Assembly (NCBI RefSeq): GCF_000158815.1
Contig: NZ_GG657738.1
Location: 5,208,756 to 5,272,755, forward strand
Origin: Micromonospora sp. ATCC 39149
GTDB lineage: Bacteria > Actinomycetota > Actinomycetes > Mycobacteriales > Micromonosporaceae
DNA: 64,000 nt
Direction: 5' to 3'
Part shown: positions 13,005-20,865 of the stretch, in pieces
Layout: every line of letters begins with the position of its first letter
How positions within the stretch are numbered: the stretch's first letter is position 1
Notes under the pieces: model-generated
Databases searched by the model: none
The model's input: only the letters and a program-made list of their open reading frames with translations
Told to the model about the DNA's origin: nothing
Program-made: the position numbers and the translations under genes

Positions 13005-15877
13005 GTGCTCGTACTGCTGATCCTTCACCTGGTGGCGGCGCTCGTCGCGCCGCTGCTGGTCCGGTGGTGGGGTCCGCGCGCCTGCTACCCCCTCGCCCTC
13101 GCGCCGGCCGCCGCGTTCGGCTGGGCCGTGGCCCGTACGCCGGCGGTACGCAACGGCGGCGCACTCGTCGAGACGTACCCCTGGGTGCCGCAACTGCGGC
13201 TGGAGCTGGCCTTCCGGCTCACCACCCTGTCCTGGCTGATGACCCTGCTGGTCGGCGGTGTCGGCGCGCTGGTGCTGGTCTACTGCGCGCGGTACTTCGC
13301 CGCCGGATCGGTCGGGCTGGCCCGGTTCGCGGCCGTGCTCGTCGCCTTCGCCGGCGCGATGCTCGGCCTCGTGCTCGCCGACGACCTGCTGCTGCTCTAC
13401 GTCTTCTGGGAGCTGACCACCATCTTCTCCTACCTGCTGATCGGGCACAGCACCGAGCGGCGGGCCAGCCGGTGGGCCGCGGCGCAGGCGCTCACCGTGA
13501 CCACGTTCGGCGGGCTGGTGATGCTGGTCGGGTTCCTGATGCTCGGCCGGCACGCCGGCGGGTACCGCTGGTCGGAGCTCGCCGGGGCCGGGCTGCCGGC
13601 CGACGGCTACCTGGCCACCGCCGTGCTGCTGGTGCTGGCCGGGGCACTGGCCAAGTCGGCGGTGCTGCCGTTCAGCGGCTGGCTGCCGCAGGCGATGGCC
13701 GCGCCGACGCCGGTCAGCGCGTACCTGCACGCCGCGGCGATGGTGAAGGCCGGTGTCTACCTGCTCGGGCTGCTCGCCCCGGTGCTGGCCACCGTCGGCC
13801 CGTGGCGGCCCGTGACGGTCACCGCCGGGCTGCTCACCATGCTGGGCGCCGGCTGGACCGCGCTGCGCCAGTGCGATCTGAAGCTGCTGCTGGCGTACGG
13901 CACCGTCAGCCAGCTCGGCCTGCTGACCGTGGTGCTCGGCGCGGGCACCCCGAAAGCCGCCCTGGCGGGCGCGGCGATGCTGCTCGCGCACGCGCTGTTC
14001 AAGGCGGCACTCTTCCTCGTCGTCGGCGCGATCGACCACACCACCGGCACCCGCGACCTGCGGGAACTGTCCGGGCTCGGGCGGCAGGCCCCGTTGCTGG
14101 CCGCCGTCGCGGTGCTGGCCGCCGCCTCGATGGCCGGGCTGCCCCCGATGGTCGGCTTCGTCGCCAAGGAGGCCGTCCTCGCCGCGTTCGCCGACCAGCC
14201 GCTGGTCCTCGCGGGCCTCGTCGCCGGCACCGCGCTCACCGTCGCGTACACGGTCCGTTTCGTCTGGGGCGCGTTCGGCGCCCGCCCGCCCGCCGAGCAG
14301 ACCGAACCGCAGCCCGTCCCCGCCGCCATGCTGGGGCCGCCCGCCCTGCTGGCCGCCGCGGGGCTGGTCGTCGGCCTGCTCGCCGGCCCGCTGGGCGCGC
14401 TGCTGCGCCCGTACGCCGAACTCTTCGGCCCGATGCCCGAGCGCCTCGCGCTCTGGCACGGGCCGACCCTGGCGCTCGGCATGTCCGCCCTGGCCCTCGC
14501 CGGCGGCGCGGCCCTGTTCGCGTTGCGCGGCCCGCTCGTCCCCGTGCTGGCCCGGGTGCGCGCGCCGGTCGACAGCGCGCGCGGATACGAGTGGCTGAGC
14601 CACGCCTTCGACCGGCTCGCCATCGAGGTCACCAGCGCCACCCAGCGCGGCTCCCTGCCGCAGTACCTCGGGACGATCCTGCTGGTTCTCGTCGTCGTGC
14701 CCGGCGGGGCGATGCTGACCGCCGGCCCGTGGCGGCAGCGGGTCGCGCTCTGGGACACTCCGCTGCAACTGGTGGTCGGCCTGGTGACGGTGGTGGCCGC
14801 GCTGCTCGCCGTCGGCGCCCGCCGCCGACTCACGGCGATGCTGCTGGTCGGGGTCACCGGCTACGGCTCCGCGATGATGTTCGTCCTGCACGGCGCGCCC
14901 GACGTGGCGCTGACCCAGTTCCTGGTGGAGACGGCGACCATCGCGGTCTTCGTGCTGGTGCTGCGCCGGTTGCCCGAACGGTTCTCCACCCGCCCGCTGC
15001 GCCGCAGCCGGTGGGTGCGCCGGTCCGTCGGGGCGGCGGTCGGGGTGGTCCTCGCCGGGCTCTGCCTGGTCGCGGTCGGTGCCCGCACCGCGTCGCCGAT
15101 CTCGCTGGCCTTCCCGGGCCTCGCGGTGAGCGATGGGTACGGGCGCAACGTGGTCAACGTGGTCCTGGTCGACATCCGGGCCTGGGACACCATGGGGGAG
15201 ATCTCCGTGCTCGTGGTGGCCGCGACCGGGGTGGCCAGCCTGATCTTCCAGCGCTCCCGCACCGGCCCCCGGCCGCGCCGCCCCCGCCGCCCCGAGCGCT
15301 CCCCGCGGCGGGGACCGCGGCGGGGACCGCAGCGGCCGGTGTGGCTGCGCGGCGGCCCCACCCTCACCAAGCGCCGCCGGTCCATCGTCTTCGAGGTGGT
15401 CACCCGGCTGATCTTCCACACCATCGTGCTCTTCTCCCTGTTCCTGCTCTTCTCCGGGCACAACGCCCCCGGCGGCGGTTTCTCCGGTGGCCTGGTCGCC
15501 AGCCTCGCCCTGACCCTGCGCTACCTCGCCGGCGGCCGGTACGAGCTGGCCGAGGCGGCCCCCGTCGCCGCCGGCACGGTCCTCGGTGCCGGCCTGGCGG
15601 TGTCGGTCGGCGCCGGCGTGGTCGCCCTCGTCGTCGGCGGATCCGTGCTGGAAAAGCGCGAAGGTCGACCTTCTGGCTGCCCGGGCATACGGAAACTTCT
15701 ACCGTCGTCACGTCGGATTCTTCTTTCGGACGGTCGGGGGTCTTACCTGAATCGTGGTCGGGCCTGGATGCTGGAACATTCTGCGCCAGCCTCGGCGCCG
15801 AGGTCGACCGCCACATCGAGGCGACCGGCAAGACCGAGGGCGGGCTGATCGTCGACCCGCAGGGATGGCGACCGTGA
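13005..15877 (+). CDS. mrpA: Mrp Na+/H+ antiporter subunit A (with MrpB-like C-terminal domain), frameshifted near the 3' end
   Basis: The largest subunit of the Mrp/Mnh cation-proton antiporter, resembling complex I NuoL. It has many membrane helices and the conserved segments LLLYVFWELTTIFSYLLIG, LAKSAVLPFSGWLP, TPVSAYLHAAAMVKAGVYLL and HALFKAALFLVVGAIDH. A C-terminal MrpB-like part starts around 15390 (FHTIVLFSLFLLFSGHNAPG), so A and B are fused as usual in actinobacteria. At 15652-15796 the frame collapses through about 17 one-base duplications. Removing them restores a sensible membrane helix and gives 951 residues. The normal C-terminus (SLGAEVDRHIEATG to QGWRP) then resumes and ends at 15877, overlapping mrpC. 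First gene of the operon. Confidence 0.9.
15652..15796. other. Cluster of single-base duplications in mrpA
   Basis: Over about 145 bases some 17 extra bases are present, each identical to its neighbour (for example CTGG for CTG, TACC for TAC, CGGACGG for CGACG). Collapsing them yields a continuous MrpB-type helix including PGIRNFYVVTSIFFDVGVYL. 17 insertions shift the frame by +2, exactly the offset seen between the two halves of the gene. The surrounding sequence is clean. A low-quality consensus is the simplest explanation. Confidence 0.75.
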
Positions 15878-16347
15878 GCGAGACCAGGCCGACCCTGGTG
15901 CTGATCGTCGTCGTCGGGGCCCTCGCCGGCACCGGCGTCACCCTGCTGCTGGAACGCAGCCTGACCCGCATCCTGCTCGGCGTCATCCTGCTCGGCAACG
16001 GGGTCAACCTGCTGATCCTGCTCGGCGGCCGGTCCGGGGACGCGCCCACGGTCGGCACCGCACCGGTGGACCGGATGAGCGACCCGCTGCCGCAGGCGAT
16101 GATCCTCACCGCCATCGTGATCACCTTCGGGTTCACCGCGTTCCTGCTCGCGGTCGCCTACCGCAACTGGTATCTGACCGGCAACGACGAGGTGCAGGAC
16201 GACCTGGAGGACCGCCAGGTCGCCACGCTGGCCGCGCACAACGAGCTGCCCGCGCCCGACCTCGGCGGCGAGGGCCCCGGCGGCGACCCGGAACAGGTCG
16301 ACCCGGAGCCGCACCTGCGCCGGCAGCACCGGGGGGAGACACCGTGA
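15865..16347 (+). CDS. mrpC: Mrp Na+/H+ antiporter subunit C
   Basis: 160 residues, a small NuoK-like subunit with three membrane helices (LVLIVVVGALAGTGVTLLL, LTRILLGVILLGNGVNLLIL, AMILTAIVITFGFTAFLLAV). The GNGVNLL and DPLPQAMILTAIVI segments are typical of MrpC/MnhC. Translation starts at ATG 15865, inside the end of mrpA, or at GTG 15874, which gives a four-base overlap with the mrpA stop. A charged cytoplasmic tail of about 40 residues (ASP/GLU/Gly-rich) follows the last helix. The stop overlaps the mrpD start. Confidence 0.92.
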   Translation: MATVSETRPTLVLIVVVGALAGTGVTLLLERSLTRILLGVILLGNGVNLLILLGGRSGDAPTVGTAPVDRMSDPLPQAMILTAIVITFGFTAFLLAVAYRNWYLTGNDEVQDDLEDRQVATLAAHNELPAPDLGGEGPGGDPEQVDPEPHLRRQHRGETP

Positions 16348-17858
16348 CGGGGTACGCCTGGCTCGTCCCGCTGCCGGTGGTGGTGCCGTTGCTGGGCGCC
16401 GCGCTCACCCTGCTGCTGGCCAACCGGCCCGGGCTCCAGCGCGCCGTCAGCGTGGTCGTGCTGGCCGTCGGGGTGGTGGTCGCCGTGGTGCTGCTCGTCG
16501 AGGCGTACCGGCACGGGCCGGTGGTGGTGCGGATCGGCGGCTGGCCCCCGCCGGTGGGGATCGTGCTGGTCGCCGACCAACTCGCCGCGCTGATGCTGGT
16601 GGTCTCCTCGGCCGTGACGCTGTGCGTGCTGCTCTACTCGATCGGGCAGGGCCGGGGGGACATCGGCGAGTCCGCGCCGGTGACCATCTACCACCCCACC
16701 TACCTGGTGCTCACCGCCGGCGTCACCAACGCCTTCCTCGCCGGCGACCTGTTCAACCTCTTCGTCGGCTTCGAGATCCTGCTGGCCGCGAGCTTCGTGC
16801 TGATCACGCTCGGCGGCACCGAGAGCCGGATCCGGACCGGGTCGACGTACGTGGTGGTCAGCATCCTGTCGTCGATGATCTTTCTGGTCGGGGTGGGCCT
16901 CGTGTACGCCGCCACCGGCACCCTCAACATGGCCCAGCTCGCCGGGCGGCTCGACGCGCTGCCCGACGGCGTACGGCTCACCCTCCAGCTCATCCTGCTG
17001 CTGGCCTTCGGGATCAAGGCGGCCGTGTTCCCGCTCTCGGCCTGGCTGCCGGACAGCTACCCGACCGCGCCCGCCCCGGTCACCGCGGTCTTCGCGGGCC
17101 TGCTCACCAAGGTCGGCGTGTACGCGATCATCCGCACCGAGACCCTGCTCTTCCCCGGCGGCGACGTCAACGGGCTGCTGATGGTGGTGGCCGGGCTGAC
17201 CATGGTGGTCGGCATCCTCGGCGCGGTCGCCCAGTCGGACATGAAGCGGCTCTTCTCGTTCACGCTGGTCAGCCACATCGGCTACATGATCTTCGGGGTG
17301 GCGCTGAGCAGCGTTGCCGGCCTTTCCGGGGCGATCTTCTACGTGGTCCACCACATCACCATCCAGACCACCCTGTTCCTGGTCGCCGGGCTGGTCGAGG
17401 CGCGGGCCGGCAGCACCGACCTGCGCCGGCTCGGCGGCCTGGCCCGGGTGGCCCCGCTGCTCGGGGTGCTCTTCTTCGTGCCGGCGATGAACCTCGCCGG
17501 GGTTCCGCCGTTCTCCGGGTTCCTCGGCAAACTTGGCCTGCTCCAGGCCGGAGTCGGCGCCGGGGGCGTGCTGCCCTGGGCGCTGGTCGCCGCCGGTACC
17601 GCCACCAGCCTGCTCACCCTCTACGCCGCGTCCCGGGTGTGGAGCATCGCGTTCTGGCGGGCCCCCCGGCTGGTCGCCGCCGCCCCGCCGAGCCGGCTGC
17701 CCACCCTGATGGTCGGCGCCACCACGGCCCTGGTGGCGCTGGGCCTAGTGCTCACCGTGACCGCCGACCCGCTGTTCGGGGTGACCACCGACGCGGCGAC
17801 CGACCTGCGCGCCCGCACCCCGTACGTACGCGCCGTACTCCCCGGCGGCGCGCCGTGA
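16344..17858 (+). CDS. mrpD: Mrp Na+/H+ antiporter subunit D
   Basis: 504 residues, a NuoN/NuoM-like proton channel subunit with about 14 membrane helices. Conserved stretches include FVGFEILLAASFVLI (with the channel Glu), KAAVFPLSAWLPDSYPTAPAPVTAVFAGLLTKVGVYA with its key Lys, and SDMKRLFSFTLVSHIGYM. The start overlaps mrpC by four bases. With A it forms the ion-translocating core of the Mrp complex, which extrudes Na+ in exchange for protons and supports salt and alkali tolerance. Confidence 0.93.
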   Translation: MTGYAWLVPLPVVVPLLGAALTLLLANRPGLQRAVSVVVLAVGVVVAVVLLVEAYRHGPVVVRIGGWPPPVGIVLVADQLAALMLVVSSAVTLCVLLYSIGQGRGDIGESAPVTIYHPTYLVLTAGVTNAFLAGDLFNLFVGFEILLAASFVLITLGGTESRIRTGSTYVVVSILSSMIFLVGVGLVYAATGTLNMAQLAGRLDALPDGVRLTLQLILLLAFGIKAAVFPLSAWLPDSYPTAPAPVTAVFAGLLTKVGVYAIIRTETLLFPGGDVNGLLMVVAGLTMVVGILGAVAQSDMKRLFSFTLVSHIGYMIFGVALSSVAGLSGAIFYVVHHITIQTTLFLVAGLVEARAGSTDLRRLGGLARVAPLLGVLFFVPAMNLAGVPPFSGFLGKLGLLQAGVGAGGVLPWALVAAGTATSLLTLYAASRVWSIAFWRAPRLVAAAPPSRLPTLMVGATTALVALGLVLTVTADPLFGVTTDAATDLRARTPYVRAVLPGGAP

Positions 17859-17970
17859 CGGGGCGGGCCGTTCTCTCCGGGGTGTCCCCGTGACGGGGCG
17901 GGCTGTCGTGTCCGGCGGTACCCCGGTCACGGGGCGGGGCGCGCTCTCCGGCGGTGTCCGGTGACCGGGC
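17855..17970 (+). repeat. 35-bp imperfect tandem repeat between mrpD and mrpE
   Basis: Units beginning GTGACGGGGCGGG (or near variants) start at 17855, 17890, about 17926 and 17961, a period of 35. The first unit contains the mrpD stop and the last contains the mrpE GTG start. Each copy therefore carries a potential GTG start, and the repeat sets the mrpD-mrpE distance. Confidence 0.7.
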
Positions 17971-18656
17971 GGGTGACCGGCCCCGACGACCCGGTGACCC
18001 GCGTACACGGCCGGCTCGGCCGCTGGCGGGACCGGCTGCTGGCCCTGGTCTGGATGGTGCTGATCTGGTGCCTGCTCTGGGGCCGGTTCTCCTGGGGCAA
18101 CCTGCTCGGCGGGCTGCTGCTCGGCGCGGCCGTACTGCTGTTCTTCCCGTTGCCGCCGGTCACCTTCGGCGGCCGGCTACGCCTGTGGGCGCTGCTGGTG
18201 CTGGCCGGTCGATTCGTCACCGAACTGGTCAGTGCCAGCGTCCGCGTGGCCTGGATCGCGGTGCGGCCGGGCTACCGGCCCCGGAGCGCGGTCATCGCGG
18301 TGCAACTGCGGGTACGTACCGACCTGAACCTTGCACTCACGGCCGAGTTGATCACGCTGGTACCCGGCACCCTGATCATCGAGGTGAACCGGGAGCGGGG
18401 CCTGCTCTACGTGCACGTGCTCGACGTACGCGGGCCGGAGGACCTGACCGCCAGCCGGGAACGCATCCTCGCCGTCGAGGCCCGGATCATGCGCGCGATC
18501 GGCTCGGCCGCCGAACTCCGTCTCCTCACCCCCGCTCCCGCCGCTGCCCCCTCCGGTCCTTCCGCTCCCGCCCCTTCCACGGGTTCCGCCTCTCCCGCCG
18601 ACTCCGCCCGTCCCACCGACTCTGCCCGTCCCACCGAAAGGGGGGCCGACCAGTGA
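17961..18656 (+). CDS. mrpE: Mrp Na+/H+ antiporter subunit E
   Basis: 231 residues. Two N-terminal membrane helices (LALVWMVLIWCLLW and the LGGLLLGAAVLLFF region) precede the cytoplasmic part, which has LRTDLNLALTAELITLVPGTLIIE, the hallmark of MrpE/MnhE. It is longer than the usual 160-180 residues because of a low-complexity Ala/Pro/Ser/Thr tail (about residues 190-231) from near-repeats of a ProThrAspSerAlaArg unit. The GTG start sits in the last 35-bp repeat unit. The stop overlaps mrpF by four bases. Confidence 0.9.
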   Translation: MTGRVTGPDDPVTRVHGRLGRWRDRLLALVWMVLIWCLLWGRFSWGNLLGGLLLGAAVLLFFPLPPVTFGGRLRLWALLVLAGRFVTELVSASVRVAWIAVRPGYRPRSAVIAVQLRVRTDLNLALTAELITLVPGTLIIEVNRERGLLYVHVLDVRGPEDLTASRERILAVEARIMRAIGSAAELRLLTPAPAAAPSGPSAPAPSTGSASPADSARPTDSARPTERGADQ

Positions 18657-18916
18657 CCGTCGCCCTTGCCACCGTGCTCACCGTGCTCCTGTCGGTCACC
18701 GCGCTGCTGGCGCTGGCCCGGATGTACCGCGGCCCGTCGCTGCTGGACCGCGTCATCGCGTCCGACGTCCTGCTCAACACGATGGTCGGTGCGGTCGGGA
18801 CGGAGGCGGCGATCAACCGCCACGCCACCACCCTGCCTGTGCTCGTGGTGCTCTCCCTGTTGGGCTTCGTCGGCGCGGTGGCCCTGGTCCGCTTCGCCGT
18901 CGGGGAGGAGTCGTGA
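18653..18916 (+). CDS. mrpF: Mrp Na+/H+ antiporter subunit F
   Basis: 87 residues, three membrane helices, with the family signature MYRGPSLLDRVIASDVLLN after the first helix. The GTG start overlaps the mrpE stop, and the end overlaps the mrpG start, both by four bases, so the whole operon is translationally coupled. MrpF is a small bile-acid-transporter-like subunit needed for complex assembly. Confidence 0.92.
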   Translation: MTVALATVLTVLLSVTALLALARMYRGPSLLDRVIASDVLLNTMVGAVGTEAAINRHATTLPVLVVLSLLGFVGAVALVRFAVGEES

Positions 18917-19401
18917 AGGCCGCCGTCGCTCTCGATGCCCCGCTGGACGTGGCTGTCGTCTCCTGCCGCGACTGGCCGAGCGCTGGCGCTACCACCTTCG
19001 AGTGGCTGAGTGTCGGCACCGCCACCCGGGACTGGCCGAGCATGGCCGCCGCCGCCGACTGGCTGAGCCTTGGTGCCGTGGCGGATTGGCTGGGTGCGGG
19101 CTGTCTGGTCGCCGGGGCTCTGCTCAGCCTCGCCGCCGGGATCGGCGTGCTGCGCTTCCCGGACGTGCTCGACCGGATGCACGCGGCGACCAAGCCGCAG
19201 GTGCTCGGCGTAATGCTGCTGCTCGCCGGGGTCGGGCTGCGGCTGCGTACCTCCGAGGACCTCGGCATGATCGCGCTGGTGGCGGTCTTCCAACTGGCCA
19301 CCGCGCCGGTGGCAGCCCAGATGGTCGGCCGCGCCGCGTACCGCTCGGGCGGGGTCAACCGCTCCCTCCTCGACGCCGACGAACTCGCCGACGGGAGGTA
19401 A
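18913..19401 (+). CDS. mrpG: Mrp Na+/H+ antiporter subunit G with a Trp-repeat N-terminal extension
   Basis: 162 residues. The conserved MnhG core starts near residue 55 (LGAGCLVAGALLSLAAGIGVLRFPDVLDRMHAATKP) and has three membrane helices. The first 54 residues are an unusual extension of degenerate DWPS / EWLS / DWLS / DWLG units, reflecting an imperfect DNA repeat. The GTG 18913 overlaps mrpF, so the extension is probably translated. The TAA stop is made by the first bases of a dispersed repeat (19401 onward). Confidence 0.9.
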   Translation: MKAAVALDAPLDVAVVSCRDWPSAGATTFEWLSVGTATRDWPSMAAAADWLSLGAVADWLGAGCLVAGALLSLAAGIGVLRFPDVLDRMHAATKPQVLGVMLLLAGVGLRLRTSEDLGMIALVAVFQLATAPVAAQMVGRAAYRSGGVNRSLLDADELADGR

Positions 19402-19452
19402 GGAAGGGCCCCTTGTTAACGCATTTGGTATAGGAAGGGCCCCCTGTTAACA
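19401..19452 (+). repeat. Dispersed double-hairpin repeat, copy 1
   Basis: About 50 bp. Arm A has the palindromic core AAGGGCCCCTT followed by GTTAACGC, then an 8-base spacer, then arm B with AAGGGCCCCC. The same layout recurs at 19499 (interrupted), 24449, 59340 and 62118 (interrupted). This copy supplies the mrpG stop codon. Confidence 0.75.
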
Positions 19453-19498
19453 CGTCGGCCCCGGGGAACGCGCAGGACTGCTCGTCCACCAAGGGGGT

Positions 19499-19530
19499 GA
19501 GAAGGGTTCCTTTCTCTACCTCAGGCGTTA
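19499..19530 (-). repeat. Dispersed repeat, copy 2, left part (interrupted by the IS)
   Basis: Arm B (GAGAAGGGTTCCTTTCTC) plus spacer, ending in GCGTTA directly at the IS left end. The missing rest (TAACAAGGGGCCCTTCCTT) is found at 20694-20713. Joined, they rebuild an intact repeat. Confidence 0.75.
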
Positions 19531-20693
19531 AGCAGGTTGCCGTAAGTCTTGTCGGTAACCGTCTGGGTTGAGGCTCGTCGTGCGGTGTGGACCTCGCTGG
19601 GTTTGCATGGAGTTTCCGACAACGTGCAAACACCAGCGAGGCCACGATCAGTATGCGACCGGCACAGACCTACGCCAACCCGACCGACGCCGAGTACCAG
19701 CAACTGCTCACCGCGTTGCACCACCAATGGCGCGTCGCCATGCGCACGGTGATGATCCTGCTCTCCGCCGACGGCATGTCCCCGGCGGAGATCGCCGAAC
19801 TCCTGCACTACGACGACCCCGTCACCGTGCGCCGCTGGATCCGACGACACAACGCCGAAGGCCTGGCCGGCCTACCCGACCGGCCTCGTTCAGGCCGGCC
19901 CCGCCACGGCAGCACCGGCCTCGGCCGACGGATCCGCGTCCTCCTGACCACCCCGAAGGCCTGGACCACCCTCCGGATCTGGCGAGCCCTCGACCGACCC
20001 GCGATCAGCCTGCGCACCACCTACCGGCGCATCCGCGAACACGCAAACTGGCGCCGGCCCCGCCTGGTCGCCAAGACCGACCCCGACCACGACACCATCT
20101 GCACCCGTATCCGCGCTCACCTGCGACACCTGCCCGCCGGGACGGTCATGCTGGCCGAGGACGAAACCTACCTCGAACTCCTCGCCAAAGTCCGCGCATG
20201 CTGGCAGCCCACCGGCATCCGCCACCGCATCCCCACCCCCGGCCGCAACCAACGCCGCAGCATCTACGGCGCGATCAACCTCACCACCGGCGTCTTCCAC
20301 TACCACGCCTGCGTCAAGGCCGTGTCCGAGGTGTTCTGCTACTTCCTCCAGCAACTCCTCGACGCCTACCCCGACGCCCCGGCCGTAGTCGTGCTCTGCG
20401 ACAACGACACCACCCACACCAGCCGCCACACCCAGGCGTGGCTCGCCCAACACCCCCGCCTACACCTGATCACCGGCGCCCGTTACAGCCCCCAGGACAA
20501 CCCCGTCGAACGCATCTGGGCCGCCCTCAAACACCACATCGCCAACACCGCCGTCACCACCCTCGCCGACCGACTCCGCCAAGCCCACACCTTCTTCCGC
20601 CACCGCACCTCCGACCAGAACCTCACCACCGCCGCACCCTGGACCAGCCCATGGCTACCCCACGAATACCGACAGAACTTCTGGCCAGGCGCT
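19531..20693 (+). mobile_element. IS630-type insertion sequence, copy 1 (1163 bp)
   Basis: The ends AGCAGGTTGCCG and, inverted, AGCGCCTGGCCA begin imperfect terminal inverted repeats of about 34 bp that share GAAGT/TAAGT and TGTCGGTA blocks. TA lies on both sides (19529-19530 and 20694-20695), the TA duplication expected of the IS630/Tc1 group. One transposase gene is present. It is inserted in the GTTAAC of a dispersed repeat. A same-length copy encoding an identical protein is at 62151-63313 in opposite orientation. Confidence 0.9.
19592..19641 (+). promoter_or_regulatory. Hairpin in the transposase leader
   Basis: CCTCGCTGG plus GTTTGCA (from 19592) pairs with TGCAAAC plus CCAGCGAGG (ending 19641), a stem of about 16 bp with one bulge just before the ATG at 19653. 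It could limit translation from read-through transcripts, as in other IS elements (inference). Confidence 0.55.
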
Positions 20694-20696
20694 TAA
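19653..20696 (+). CDS. IS630-family transposase, copy 1
   Basis: 347 residues from ATG 19653; an in-frame GTG at 19587 would add 22 residues but lies in the leader hairpin. The N-terminal helix-turn-helix (MSPAEIAELLHYDDPVTVRRWIRRH) binds the ends. The DDE catalytic domain shows LAEDETYL, VVLCDNDTTH and the last Glu in YSPQDNPVERIWAALKHHI, the IS630 pattern. The coding sequence runs off the IS: its TAA stop is formed by the flanking target TA plus the next A. The gene is intact and the protein is identical to the copy at 62148-63191. Confidence 0.92.
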   Translation: MRPAQTYANPTDAEYQQLLTALHHQWRVAMRTVMILLSADGMSPAEIAELLHYDDPVTVRRWIRRHNAEGLAGLPDRPRSGRPRHGSTGLGRRIRVLLTTPKAWTTLRIWRALDRPAISLRTTYRRIREHANWRRPRLVAKTDPDHDTICTRIRAHLRHLPAGTVMLAEDETYLELLAKVRACWQPTGIRHRIPTPGRNQRRSIYGAINLTTGVFHYHACVKAVSEVFCYFLQQLLDAYPDAPAVVVLCDNDTTHTSRHTQAWLAQHPRLHLITGARYSPQDNPVERIWAALKHHIANTAVTTLADRLRQAHTFFRHRTSDQNLTTAAPWTSPWLPHEYRQNFWPGA

Positions 20697-20713
20697 CAAG
20701 GGGCCCTTCCTTG
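20694..20713 (-). repeat. Dispersed repeat, copy 2, right part
   Basis: TAACAAGGGGCCCTTCCTT continues the repeat interrupted at 19530. It begins with the duplicated target TA. Confidence 0.75.
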
Positions 20714-20865
20714 CACCTTCCGCAGCCCACCTTCAGCGGGCGCTCAGTCGACGCCGATAAAATGGGCTGCATGATCGACTCTTCTGCCCAGGAGGGCAGC
20801 AGTAGCCAGCCGGGTCGTGCCCGGCATCTTCCCGTCCTGACGTCCCCGGGAGCCCTGAGCGACCC

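Noticed and set aside
12846..15461. 871-residue open frame on the complement strand of mrpA
   Set aside because: It is an antisense shadow caused by high GC; its composition (Gly/Gln/Arg-rich) matches no protein, while the forward frame encodes clear MrpA.
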